Shown: in pieces, positions 33,524-44,035 of the stretch | Numbering within the stretch: the first letter of the stretch is position 1 | How the letters are laid out: every line of letters begins with the position of its first letter | Assembly (NCBI RefSeq): GCF_009557455.1 | Contig: NZ_CP045651.1 | Coordinates: 2,852,001-2,916,000, forward strand | Reading direction: 5' to 3' | Source: Alistipes sp. dk3624 | GTDB taxonomy: Bacteria; Bacteroidota; Bacteroidia; Bacteroidales; Rikenellaceae | Length of the DNA: 64,000 bases | Notes under the pieces: generated by a model | Told to the model about the DNA's origin: nothing | The model's database searches: none | What the model saw: the letters and a program-made list of their open reading frames with translations, nothing else | Translations under genes and position numbers: made by a program

Positions 33524-34813
33524 ATGCAGAAAAGTTGTAGCGCGGATAAAAGCACCATGTATGTGGATAATATCCGGCAATCTTCCGAGCGTATGCGGGA
33601 GATGCTCAACACGCTGCTGGATTTCTTCCGTCTGGACAACGGCAAGGAGCAACCCAACCTTTCCCCTTGCAGGATTTCCGCAATCACGCATATTCTTGAA
33701 ACGGAGTTCATGCCCATTGCCATGAACAAGGGGCTGACTTTGATAGTGGAGAGCCACACCGATGCGGTGGTTTTGACCGACAAGGAACGTATCCTGCAAA
33801 TCGGCAACAACTTGTTGTCAAACGCCATCAAGTTCACGGATAACGGTAGTGTATCATTGGCAGCGGATTATGATAACGGTTTGCTGAAACTTATCGTTGA
33901 AGATACCGGTACGGGCATGACCGAAGATGAGCAACAACGAGTATTCGGTGCATTTGAACGTCTTTCAAATGCCGCCGCAAAAGACGGCTTCGGATTAGGA
34001 TTGTCCATCGTGCAGCGTATTGTGGCGATGCTCGGTGGAACTATACGCTTGGAAAGCGAGAAAGGCAAAGGGAGCCGCTTCACGGTGGAAATTCCCATGC
34101 AGACAGCCGAGGAACTGCCGGAACAGACAATTCAAGCGCAAATGCGCCATAATCATATCTGCCATGATGTGATTGCCATCGACAATGACGAGGTACTTCT
34201 CCTTATGTTGAAAGAAATGTATGCCCATGAAGGGATGCACTGCGATACCTGTACCAATGTTTCGGTACTGATGGAGCTGATACGAAAAAAGGAATACAGC
34301 CTGCTTCTGACGGATCTGAATATGCCTGAGATAAGCGGTTTTGAACTGCTGGAACTGTTGCGCTCATCCAATGTAGGCAACTCGAAGAGTATTCCCATAG
34401 TCGTGACAACCGCTTCGGGCAGTTGCAGCAAGGAGGAACTTATAGGGCGTGGATTTGCCGGATGCCTGTTCAAGCCGTTCTCCATATCCGAACTGATGGA
34501 GATTACGGATAAATGCGCATTAAGCAGCATATTGGATGAAAAGCCGGATTTTTCCACTCTGCTATCTTATGGCAATGAATCCGTCATGCTGGACAAACTG
34601 ATAGCGGAAACCGAAAAGGAAATGCAGGCGGTCAAGGATGCAGAACAGCGTAAAGACCTCCAAGAACTGGACACACTTACACACCATCTGCGAAGTTCAT
34701 GGCAGATTCTCCGTGCCGACCAGCCATTGAGGGAACTTTACGCCCAACTTCATGGAAGTGCCACTCCAGATGACGAAGCGATATGCAAAGCGGTGACCGG
34801 CTGTGCTGGATAA
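33524..34813 (+). pseudogene. rteA: RteA-like hybrid sensor kinase, N-terminally truncated
   Basis: 429 residues remain. They begin inside the dimerisation helix (DNIRQSSERMREMLNTLLDFFRLDNG), just after where the phospho-accepting His should be. The HATPase domain is intact (N box NNLLSNAIKFT, VEDTGTGM, GFGLGLS), as are a receiver domain (LLLTDLNMPE, Asp in the usual place) and an Hpt-like C-terminus (THHLRSSW). The sensor, membrane segments and H-box are missing, so autophosphorylation as in RteA is not expected. The gene order and sequence resemble the rteA-rteB pair of CTnDOT elements. It may still be expressed by read-through. Confidence 0.8.
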
Positions 34814-34862
34814 AGGTGCTGAAATTATCCGGCAGGCAAAAGAAGAAAGGAAAAATACGAAA

Positions 34863-36184
34863 ATGGATAAAACAAGAATCATCGTGGTGGAGGACAATAT
34901 CGTGTATTGCGAGTTTGTCTGCAACCTGCTGGCACGGGAAGGATTCCGTACCGTGCAGGCTTACCACCTCTCGACCGCGAAGAAACTTCTGCAACAAGCC
35001 TCAGACGGGGACATCGTGGTTTCTGACCTACGACTACCCGACGGTGACGGCATCGACCTATTACGATGGATGCGCAAGGAAGGCATGACACAACCGTTAA
35101 TCATCATGACCAACTATGCCGAAGTGCATACGGCAGTCGAAAGTATGAAACTCGGCTCGCTGGACTATATCCCCAAGCAGCTTGTGGAGGATAAACTTAT
35201 GCCTCTGCTTCATACCATCCTGAAAGAACGGAGTATCGGACGAAATCGTATGCCCGTTTTTGCCCGTGACAGTTCCGCCTTTCAGAAAATCATGCAACAG
35301 ATAAGATTAGTTGCCCCTACTGATATGAGCGTGCTGATATTCGGAGAGAACGGCACGGGCAAGGAGCATATCGCCCACCATCTGCATGATAAGAGCAAAA
35401 GGGCAGGGAAACCGTTTGTGCCTGTGGACTGCGGTTCACTCTCCAAAGACCTTGCGCCCTCGGCATTCTTCGGACATGTCAAAGGCGCGTTTACGGGTGC
35501 GGACAGCACAAAGAAAGGATACTTCAATGAGGCAGAGGGTGGCACATTGTTCTTGGATGAGGTAGGCAATCTCGCATTGGAAACCCAGCAGATGTTACTC
35601 CGTGCCATACAGGAACGGAGATACCGCCCTATAGGTGACAAGACGGACAAGAGCTTCAATGTCCGCATCATCGCCGCCACCAACGAGGATCTGGAGAAAG
35701 CGGTCATTGAAAAACGTTTCCGACAGGATTTGCTGTACCGTTTGCACGACTTCGAGATAACTGTTCCGCCTTGCGTGACTGTCAGGAGGACATCATGCCG
35801 TTGGCGGAGTTCTTCCGTGAGATTGCCAACAATGAATTGGAATGTAGCGTGACTGGGTTCGATGCGGAAGCCCGTAAGACATTGCTGACCCATCCGTGGC
35901 CGGGTAATGTCCGTGAGCTTCGGCAGAAGATAATGGGCGCGGTGTTGCAGGCACAGACGGGAGTTGTCATGAAAGAGCATCTGGAACTTGCCGTAACGAA
36001 ACCGACCTCACCTGTCAGCTTCGCCTTGCGAAACGATGCGGAGGACAAGGAACGCATCTTACGCGCGTTGAAGCAGGCAAACGGAAACCGCAAGGTTGCC
36101 GCCGAATTGCTCGGAATCGGACGTACAACGCTGTATAGCAAGTTGGAAGAGTATGGATTAAAGTATAAATTTCAGCAATCATAG
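34863..36184 (+). pseudogene. rteB: RteB-like sigma-54 response regulator, frameshifted
   Basis: From ATG 34863 (MDKTRIIVVEDN) there is a receiver domain (IVVSDLRLPDGDG) and an AAA+ domain with Walker A FGENGTGKE and the sigma-54 contact loop KGAFTGAD. At about 35769-35772 one base appears to be missing: frame 1 runs EITVPP then into unrelated residues. The homologous continuation (LRDCQEDIMPLAEFF, HPWPGNVREL, and a Fis-type HTH ending GIGRTTLYSKLEEYGLKYK) is in the next frame from 35771 to 36184. The truncated product would lack the DNA-binding domain. In CTnDOT RteB activates rteC. Confidence 0.85.
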
Positions 36185-36272
36185 CCCGCAACTTGCCGAA
36201 AATAGAAGTAACGGTTAAACCGGATTATTCAGCGAAGATAAAAAACGTCCTGTGATAAAAATCATGGGACAT

Positions 36273-36306
36273 TTTGATGTGTATCCGATTTTTATTGCTA
36301 CTTTTG
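36273..36306 (+). promoter_or_regulatory. Orphan promoter downstream of rteB (rteC-type position)
   Basis: TTTG (36273-36276), a 22-bp spacer and a perfect -7 box TACTTTTG (36299-36306). In CTnDOT the rteC promoter lies just beyond rteB. Here no open frame follows before the element end, so the gene it served has been lost. Confidence 0.6.
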
Positions 36307-36360
36307 TACCAAGACGAGAGACATTGACAGCAACTCACAGCAGAACGTAGAAATAGACAG

Positions 36361-36378
36361 GGTTGCCAAATCATTACC
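36361..36378 (+). repeat. Putative attR (right copy of the direct repeat)
   Basis: GGT-TG-CCAAATCATTACC; 16 of 18 positions match attL at 23322-23339, with the two differences adjacent. Sequence to the right is taken as chromosomal. Confidence 0.6.
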
Positions 36379-36523
36379 TCATTTTTACCTTATCCTCAGA
36401 ACTGCTTGCTAATAAAGTGGTTATAAAAATCTTCCAGAATTACGAAAAAATTTTTGGAAACGCCTTCAAATTCGTATCTTCGTCGGGAAAAATCCATGAA
36501 TCCGATAAACGATCCGATGTGCG

Positions 36524-37267
36524 ATGAATGAATTCCCGTATCCGCGATATTCCTATCAGGTGCAGCCGCGAGAGGTGGATCTGACCAAAAAAGCCACGAT
36601 TTTTACGCTGGGCGATTGTATCCTGCACGCCGCCGGTGAAGACGCCGATCAGATCGGGTTCGGGGTCAGGGAACTGCAGCGGAAGAATATGACCTGGGTG
36701 CTTTCGCGCATGGCGGTCGAAGTGTACCGCTTTCCGGAAGAGTACGAGCGCTATACGATCGGGACGTGGGTAGGCGAGATCAGCCGGCTGATGACTACGC
36801 GTAATTTTGTGGTGCACGATGCCGACGATCGCCGGATCGCCGCGGCGTCGACCTGTTGGGCGATGATCGACATGCAGAGCCGTCTGCCGCTCGATCTGCG
36901 CGAAAACGTGGATTACAACCGGGCGCTGATTTCCGAACCGTGTCCCGTCGGCAAACCGCTGAAAATCGCGCGGGTGGATGGACAATTGGCCGACGACCGC
37001 CGGGTGCGGTACAGCGACGTCGACTTCAATCAGCATACCAATACGATGAAGTATATCCAGTGGATGATCGATACGTTGCCGCTGGAGCGTTTGACCGAAG
37101 GACAGATGAAGCGACTGGACATCAATTTTATACATGAGACGCGTTACGGTCAGCAAGTGCAGGTTTATTACGAAGAGGGCGAGTGCGGCGACCGTTTCGA
37201 AGTGCGTTTGATGCCGGAGGGCACGACGGCCTGCAAGGCAGTTTTTCAGTGGAATAAAAATCGATAA
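36524..37267 (+). CDS. Acyl-ACP thioesterase (FatA/FatB-like, PF01643 type)
   Basis: 247 residues forming two hotdog halves. The first runs from ~10-140 (YSYQVQPREVDLTKKATIFTLGDCILHAA, then WVLSRMAVEVYRFP). The second (~150-245) begins with VRYSDVDFNQHTNTMKYIQW, whose Asp/Asn/His cluster corresponds to the catalytic region of plant and bacterial acyl-ACP thioesterases. It releases free fatty acids from ACP in the cytosol. It has its own promoter immediately right of the mobile element, which appears to have inserted without breaking it. The DUF1080 gene follows after 31 bp. Confidence 0.92.
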   Translation: MNEFPYPRYSYQVQPREVDLTKKATIFTLGDCILHAAGEDADQIGFGVRELQRKNMTWVLSRMAVEVYRFPEEYERYTIGTWVGEISRLMTTRNFVVHDADDRRIAAASTCWAMIDMQSRLPLDLRENVDYNRALISEPCPVGKPLKIARVDGQLADDRRVRYSDVDFNQHTNTMKYIQWMIDTLPLERLTEGQMKRLDINFIHETRYGQQVQVYYEEGECGDRFEVRLMPEGTTACKAVFQWNKNR

Positions 37268-37298
37268 CCCCGGCTTTGCGTGCAAAGCTGAAATATGA

Positions 37299-37934
37299 AT
37301 GAAAATGAAAAAAACAGGCTCGTTTGTCGCAGTCGCCGCTGCGCTTGCATTGTTCTCCTGCACGGAGAAAAAGGCGGATTCCGTCCGGCTCTTCAACGGA
37401 ACGGATCTGACCGGATGGGTACTTTACATGCAGGATTCGACGTTGAATCCGCAGCAGGAATTCGTCGTTCGCGACAGCGTGATCGCTCTGTCCGGACCGT
37501 TCGGATACGTACGTACCGACAAGGCTTATTCGAATTATAAGCTGAACGCCCAGTGGCGCTGGCCCGACAGCGCGACCAACAGCGGGATTTTCGTCAACAT
37601 CCAGCAGGACGGTATCTGGCCCGATTGCTACGAGTGCCAGTTGTGGAACGGCCGCGCCGGCGACCTGATCAATTCGGGCGGAGCCGATTGCGCCGAATAC
37701 CGGGCCGATTCGACGCTGATGATCGTGACCAAAATGAACGCATCGAACGAAAAGCCGGTCGGGGAGTGGAACAGCGCCGAGGTGATCTGCGACGACAGTA
37801 CGGTGACGGTTTATATCAACGGCGAGTTGCAGAACCGGATTACCGGCGTGTCGAATAACAAGGGCTATATCGGCTTGCAGAGCGAAGGCGGCCCCATCGA
37901 ATTCCGCCGTGTGGAACTTACGCCGCTCGAATAG
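37299..37934 (+). CDS. DUF1080 domain lipoprotein (paralogue of the 9.5 kb gene)
   Basis: 211 residues. A lipoprotein signal ends in ALFSC with Cys near residue 23, so unlike its paralogue at 9478 it is lipid-anchored. The DUF1080 jelly-roll shows the same landmarks: LFNGTDLTGW, TNSGIFVNIQQDG, WPDCYECQLWNG, and WNSAEVICDDSTVTVYINGELQNRITG. Segment order and spacing are almost identical between the two proteins. The substrate is unknown. A strong terminator follows. Confidence 0.88.
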   Translation: MKMKKTGSFVAVAAALALFSCTEKKADSVRLFNGTDLTGWVLYMQDSTLNPQQEFVVRDSVIALSGPFGYVRTDKAYSNYKLNAQWRWPDSATNSGIFVNIQQDGIWPDCYECQLWNGRAGDLINSGGADCAEYRADSTLMIVTKMNASNEKPVGEWNSAEVICDDSTVTVYINGELQNRITGVSNNKGYIGLQSEGGPIEFRRVELTPLE

Positions 37935-37969
37935 GCGGAAAGCCGCTGCCGGATTGTAAAAATTGCCGG

Positions 37970-38013
37970 AACGAAAAGTTCCCCGGGTCGTACGACCCGG
38001 GGAACTTTTCGTT
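37970..38013. terminator. 44-bp perfect palindrome, bidirectional terminator
   Basis: AACGAAAAGTTCCCCGGGTCG and its exact complement meet at a TA/GTAC centre; the arms of 22 bp end in A-run/T-run edges. It lies between convergent genes (DUF1080 on plus, beta-propeller lipoprotein on minus). Confidence 0.9.
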
Positions 38014-38060
38014 TATCCGGTAGGGAAATCGGGAGTTAAATTCTCGCTTCATTTTACGGA

Positions 38061-39281
38061 TTAGAATCGTTTCGGATAAAAGAATGTAATAATCGGATTG
38101 TCTTCTTTCTGCATGGATAAGCCCAAATCCGTTCTTGCCCGGCCGAATTGTTTTACGAGTGAATCGTAAGGAAGACTTTTCCAGCCCGCCACGTCATTGG
38201 TAACCATGATCGGAAACATATACCCGATAAATGCGTCTTCGGTCGACCCGATTATATTGGCAAAAAACAGCGGAAAAAAACCGTATTTTTTACCGAAGGA
38301 TATCAATTTTCCCGTCGAAAGGGAATAAATACAATCGAATTTACGATGCGCTCTGGAATAACTGAAGTGAAGATAATCTTTTGTCAGGTAAAAATCGCCG
38401 TTCATGAATAGAAATTTGGTACCGTCCTGCGCTTTTCTCAAATCTCTTTTCCGTTTTCCGTTCCGGTATTTTTCCGGTACGGTACGATCTCCGAAATTCA
38501 CGGCGAACTCGACCCGGATACTTCCGTTCTCGTGAATCGAATAAATCGTATCGTTGTAGACCGGGCGGTAATAAACGATATTGTTTTTCGGGAAAAAATT
38601 GTGTCTGTTCACCAGGCTTTGATAGGTATTCTTTTTTCTGTAAAATCCGCGGGAAGTAAATGTTCCGGTAGAATCGGTCTCGAAAACAGAATAGTTGAAG
38701 ATCGATCTAAATTCGTCGTTATCGCAGCTTATCGAGTTGAAAAGATATTGATTGTCGTTGAAAATATGGAACTTCATGCTATAAAAAGGAAATTTGACCG
38801 ATTTGAGAAACTTTCCCTCGAGATTATAAAACTGTATGCGACGCATAAATTGATCGTATATGGCTATCTTATTACCGTAAAGTTCCATAAACGTCGGTTC
38901 TATGTATTCGCCCGGCCCTCTTCCGTGACTCCCGATAGAGCGTACGAACTGTCCCGATTTGGAGAACATCTTTACCGATTTGGAGGTGTATCCGTCCCGT
39001 AATATCAATACGCTGTCCAGAAAGATAATCTGATCAATTGCTCCTATCGTCGCTTCTGTATCGCTACTGAGTCTTATAAATGAAACGGAATCGCAAATTT
39101 CTTCTACGTTAAATGCTGAACTCCCGTCAATTTCCTTCACGTCGATAGTTCGAAACGAATCTCGATAGATTTTCATTTCAGAGACGGGGCGGCCATCTTC
39201 TTTGATTCCCTCTTTTGAGATATTCGAACAACCCCCAAAAAGGAATATCAGAAATGTAATTCCGAATAATTTTTTTGTCAT
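38061..39281 (-). CDS. 6-bladed beta-propeller lipoprotein
   Basis: 406 residues with lipobox GGC (Cys18, MTKKLFGITFLIFLFGGC). After a ~50-residue linker the protein shows repeated blade-like segments: IDQIIFLDSVLILRDGYTSKSVKMFSKSGQFVRSIG, then RGPGEYIEPTFMELYGNKIAIYD. These are typical of the Bacteroidetes 6-bladed beta-propeller (BF3164/DUF4934-like) lipoproteins. Function is unknown; they are usually surface or periplasmic. The gene is noticeably more AT-rich than its neighbours and stands alone, which could reflect recent acquisition. Confidence 0.85.
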   Translation of the reverse strand: MTKKLFGITFLIFLFGGCSNISKEGIKEDGRPVSEMKIYRDSFRTIDVKEIDGSSAFNVEEICDSVSFIRLSSDTEATIGAIDQIIFLDSVLILRDGYTSKSVKMFSKSGQFVRSIGSHGRGPGEYIEPTFMELYGNKIAIYDQFMRRIQFYNLEGKFLKSVKFPFYSMKFHIFNDNQYLFNSISCDNDEFRSIFNYSVFETDSTGTFTSRGFYRKKNTYQSLVNRHNFFPKNNIVYYRPVYNDTIYSIHENGSIRVEFAVNFGDRTVPEKYRNGKRKRDLRKAQDGTKFLFMNGDFYLTKDYLHFSYSRAHRKFDCIYSLSTGKLISFGKKYGFFPLFFANIIGSTEDAFIGYMFPIMVTNDVAGWKSLPYDSLVKQFGRARTDLGLSMQKEDNPIITFFYPKRF

Positions 39282-39520
39282 AAACGATTTTTAATCTAAA
39301 AAGATTGTTTTTCGCAAAAGCGTTTGTCCGGTGCTGCGCATAAGTTCTGCTTCTCTTTCGTTTACAATCGTTACCGGATCTTTGCATGTCCGTGTAGGAT
39401 GATTTTCCCAATTATTATCCGCTGTCCTAATTAGTTATAAAGTATTATGTTTATTGCTTATATCAAATGTCTTTTGACGGATGACCGACAGTCCTGCGCG
39501 ATTATCGTATTGAAAAAATA

Positions 39521-39543
39521 CCGGCGCCCATCGTGAGCGCCGG
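39521..39543 (-). terminator. Terminator of the 885-residue secreted protein gene
   Basis: 7-bp GC stem CCGGCGC / GCGCCGG with a 9-base loop. On the minus strand it is followed by TATTTTTTCA. It lies about 20 bp past the stop codon. The remainder of 39282-39564 is AT-rich and holds no gene. Confidence 0.85.
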
Positions 39544-39564
39544 CATTGTAGTGGAAAATTCGAA

Positions 39565-42222
39565 TTACAAACCCGGCGTTTCGACTTCGTAATTTTGTGT
39601 TCCGGTTATATTTTCGATCCAGACCCAGTAGGCCGGCTGCCCGTGAAAGCTGCCCGAGCGTTCGACCCGCACGTCGGCCCCGCCTTTTGCGCGTACCGCT
39701 TCGGCGATCCGGTCGGCCTCAGCCTGCCCGGTATAGGGGCCGAAGCGGATGTCCAGCGCCGGCACCGGTTTGTCGCACCGCAGCGTGAAACGTTGGCCGC
39801 GCCGGTAGGCGTAGTCGATCGTGGCGCTCTCCAGTCGGTCGCCGCTGCGGGTCATCACGCGGGCTCCGGTTACTTCCAGTCCGTTCAGCGGGTCGGGGAT
39901 ACGCGGCAGCAGCCGTACCCGGTCGTCGCGCGAGTCGTCCACGCCGGCACAGATTTCCAGCGCGTTCATGGCCGGTCCCTGATTGGCTCCGTTGCTCAGG
40001 TCGCAGATGCGGTACCAACGGCCGTCGGGCATGATGTTCGCCCCTTCGGGGATGATCCACATCCATTTTCGCCAGTCGATCCCGCGCGTGCTGTCTGCGT
40101 AATTCATGTTTTTGTCGTACGTGTAGCGGGCGATGCTGACCAGCAGCCGTCCGGCATTGTCCATTTGGTCGAGCACCAGCGCCGAGTGGGTCAGCCACCC
40201 GATACCGTATCCCATGCCGAGCACCGGGGTATCGCCGTAGCGTTGGTTCAGTTGGCGTCTGAGCGTGTGACGCGTGATCGGCGTTAGGTCTTCGTCCATC
40301 CGCTGCGGGTCGAGCCCTTCGCGATAGAGCGAGAACCAGGCCTGTACCAGGCAGTCCTGCAGGCTCGGCAGCACGGAGTTGCGGGCTACGCGCCACATCC
40401 GGTCGTGATCCGGCCCGACGGCCAGCATTCGCAGCATTCCGCCGCGGATGCGCTCCGCATAGGCCCTGTATTTTTCTGCCAGCGCCGTGTCGCCCATCGC
40501 TTCGGCCATTTCGGCCGAGCACAGCAGCGCCGTCATCGACGTATAGCTGGCGTACACTTCGTACATATCGCAGTTAGCGTAATTATCCCGGATTTTCCGC
40601 GGGTCGGTTTCGGTATCCATGTTTTTCGGGATCTGGCTGATCTTGCTGAATTTCGCCGCCCATCCGGTGAATTCGCCCTCGCTGTACACAACGTCGCGGC
40701 CGGTATAGTCGAGCAGCCAGCAGATAAAGTCGGTGGCGTCTTTGGTCGATTGCCAGCGGCTTTTGCGGTAGACGCTGTCGCGCGTTTCGGTGAGCCACTC
40801 TCCGGTCGGTTTACCGAGCTGCTTCCAGGCGAACCAGCGGCTGACGATCGTCGAGGAGTGTCCTTCCATCTCTTCGTCTCCCGGAATTTCGTTGATCTCG
40901 TAAGGGATTGCGGCGGGGCCGTTCATCACGAACGCCCAGTGCGGGGGCGCGTCTTTCGGATATTTGGAGACGTCGATCGGCCCGTTGTCCGGTCCGTTCT
41001 GCGGATCGCGGTCGGCCCGGTAGAAATAGAGCCATTTGTCGCAGTAGTCCACGTAGCTGGTAAGCCGTTGCGGGTTGTCGATGCAGCGCAGCGCCTGCCG
41101 CACGTAGTGATCCGAGGTACGGGAGTAGGGTTCGCGGTAGATGCCGATCGGCTCCCAAGTTCCGATTCCCTGGTAGCCGCCGTAGAACGGCGATCCGACA
41201 CCTGTTTCATAAAAGCATCCGGTCGCCGGGTCGAATTTTTCGTCGATGTTGGTCAGGTTAGCCACCCAGATGTTCGACAGCATGTCCCCTTCGACCGAAT
41301 CGGAAAGGAAGCGGATGCCCGTTCCCTTGAATCCCTGCGGGAAGTCGATTCGTTCGACCTTTTTCGGCAGGTCGTCGAGACTGGTATAAAGGATGTCCGA
41401 CAGGGCTTCGAGTTTCGGTCCGAAGTCGGGAATGTCGTCGGTCGCGAAAGCGGGTTGCAGGTCGCCTTTCATAACGGTACGTTTACCAAATGCGGTCAGC
41501 CGTTCGGTCGGTTTCGCACCCCGGGGCAGTTGCAGCGTGATTCCCGAAATCAGGATCTCCCCCCGTTTTTCGGTGTTGTTGTGAACGACGATCGATTCGA
41601 TCGGCAGTTCGCGCGGCGTAACCGGCAGGTAATAGGCGCGGTAACTGTCGCCGGCTTCCATGTATTCGCCGGTTTCGCGCACTTGCAGCGCATCGCGCAG
41701 CACCTGCATGTATTCGGGGCGCGAGGCGAACGGTTCGCGGATCACCCGTCCTGCGTTGTGCGACGGATTTTTCCATTGGTTGAAAAACCAGATCGTACTG
41801 CCGACGATCATCGGGATACGGTCGGAGGAGCCGTCGGCGTAGCGGATCTCGATTTCGCCGATGGAAGTGCCGATCTGCACCTGGTCTTCGCGGGTTTCTC
41901 GCAGTTCGAAATGCTCGCCCCAGTGAGCCAGCCCGCTGTCCCAGCCGTCGTTGATCATGCCGAGCAGATACAACGTGCGAGCCGGCGATCCCACCGGGAT
42001 GGTTTCGTCGGCGCCGTTGCGGACCCGGACGGTATTTTCCCGTTTGGAAACGGGGGCGGCCAGGAACGGGATCGTCCGGCAGAATACCAGCGAGTCGCCC
42101 GATTCGATTTTTAAGCCGTACAGGTCGGAGACCGACGTCCGGGCGTCGGGCCGCTGCGCCGAGACGGTCGTCGAAAGCAGTAGCAGCAGCGCGGCGCTGC
42201 AAAAAAGTGAAAATTTTTTCAT
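39565..42222 (-). CDS. Large secreted six-hairpin-glycosidase-like protein of unknown specificity
   Basis: 885 residues with a signal peptide (~1-22, ending VSA). Residues ~30-270 look beta-rich. Residues ~300-780 are helical with repeated aromatic/Gly motifs of (alpha/alpha)6-barrel enzymes: YGGYQGIGTWEPIGIYREPYS, CDMYEVYASYTSMTALLCSAEMAEAMGD, and GMGYGIGWLTHSALVLDQM. A C-terminal beta-domain follows and the last ~40 residues resemble a SPOR-like RIAEAVRAKGGADVRVE stretch. The barrel family is inferred; catalytic residues were not assigned. It is monocistronic with its own terminator. Confidence 0.75.
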   Translation of the reverse strand: MKKFSLFCSAALLLLLSTTVSAQRPDARTSVSDLYGLKIESGDSLVFCRTIPFLAAPVSKRENTVRVRNGADETIPVGSPARTLYLLGMINDGWDSGLAHWGEHFELRETREDQVQIGTSIGEIEIRYADGSSDRIPMIVGSTIWFFNQWKNPSHNAGRVIREPFASRPEYMQVLRDALQVRETGEYMEAGDSYRAYYLPVTPRELPIESIVVHNNTEKRGEILISGITLQLPRGAKPTERLTAFGKRTVMKGDLQPAFATDDIPDFGPKLEALSDILYTSLDDLPKKVERIDFPQGFKGTGIRFLSDSVEGDMLSNIWVANLTNIDEKFDPATGCFYETGVGSPFYGGYQGIGTWEPIGIYREPYSRTSDHYVRQALRCIDNPQRLTSYVDYCDKWLYFYRADRDPQNGPDNGPIDVSKYPKDAPPHWAFVMNGPAAIPYEINEIPGDEEMEGHSSTIVSRWFAWKQLGKPTGEWLTETRDSVYRKSRWQSTKDATDFICWLLDYTGRDVVYSEGEFTGWAAKFSKISQIPKNMDTETDPRKIRDNYANCDMYEVYASYTSMTALLCSAEMAEAMGDTALAEKYRAYAERIRGGMLRMLAVGPDHDRMWRVARNSVLPSLQDCLVQAWFSLYREGLDPQRMDEDLTPITRHTLRRQLNQRYGDTPVLGMGYGIGWLTHSALVLDQMDNAGRLLVSIARYTYDKNMNYADSTRGIDWRKWMWIIPEGANIMPDGRWYRICDLSNGANQGPAMNALEICAGVDDSRDDRVRLLPRIPDPLNGLEVTGARVMTRSGDRLESATIDYAYRRGQRFTLRCDKPVPALDIRFGPYTGQAEADRIAEAVRAKGGADVRVERSGSFHGQPAYWVWIENITGTQNYEVETPGL

Positions 42223-42330
42223 GGTAGGTAAGTTAGGATTTTAGCCTCGTTAAAATTAATAAAATAAATTTTCTTTTAACGGATTTCCTGCGGAAAGTTT
42301 TGAATAAGTGCCTCGGGATCGTTTTCCGGG

Positions 42331-44005
<1,675 letters not shown>

Positions 44006-44035
44006 CGGACTTGCGCCGTTCGAAAATTGTTTATT

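Larger units (their letters stand above)
23322..36378. mobile_element. Integrative mobilisable element, about 13 kb, with decayed CTnDOT-type regulatory genes
   Basis: The region is clearly more AT-rich than its flanks and carries, in order, an IntDOT-like integrase, RhuM-like protein, helicase, Toprim primase, oriT-like hairpins, MobC, MobA, remnants, AraC, MBL and two radical-SAM genes, and rteA/rteB remnants. It is bounded by the direct repeat CCAAATCATTACC (23327-23339 and 36366-36378) in matching GGT-N2 context. No type IV secretion genes are present, so it would need a helper conjugative element. Ends are inferred from the repeat. Confidence 0.8.
36185..36523. other. Right junction of the mobile element and thioesterase promoter region
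   Basis: 339 bp without a gene. It contains the orphan rteC-type promoter (36273-36306), the putative attR (36361-36378) and a chromosomal promoter for the thioesterase: TTTG 36453-36456, an 18-bp spacer and TATCTTCG 36475-36482 (one mismatch). Confidence 0.6.
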
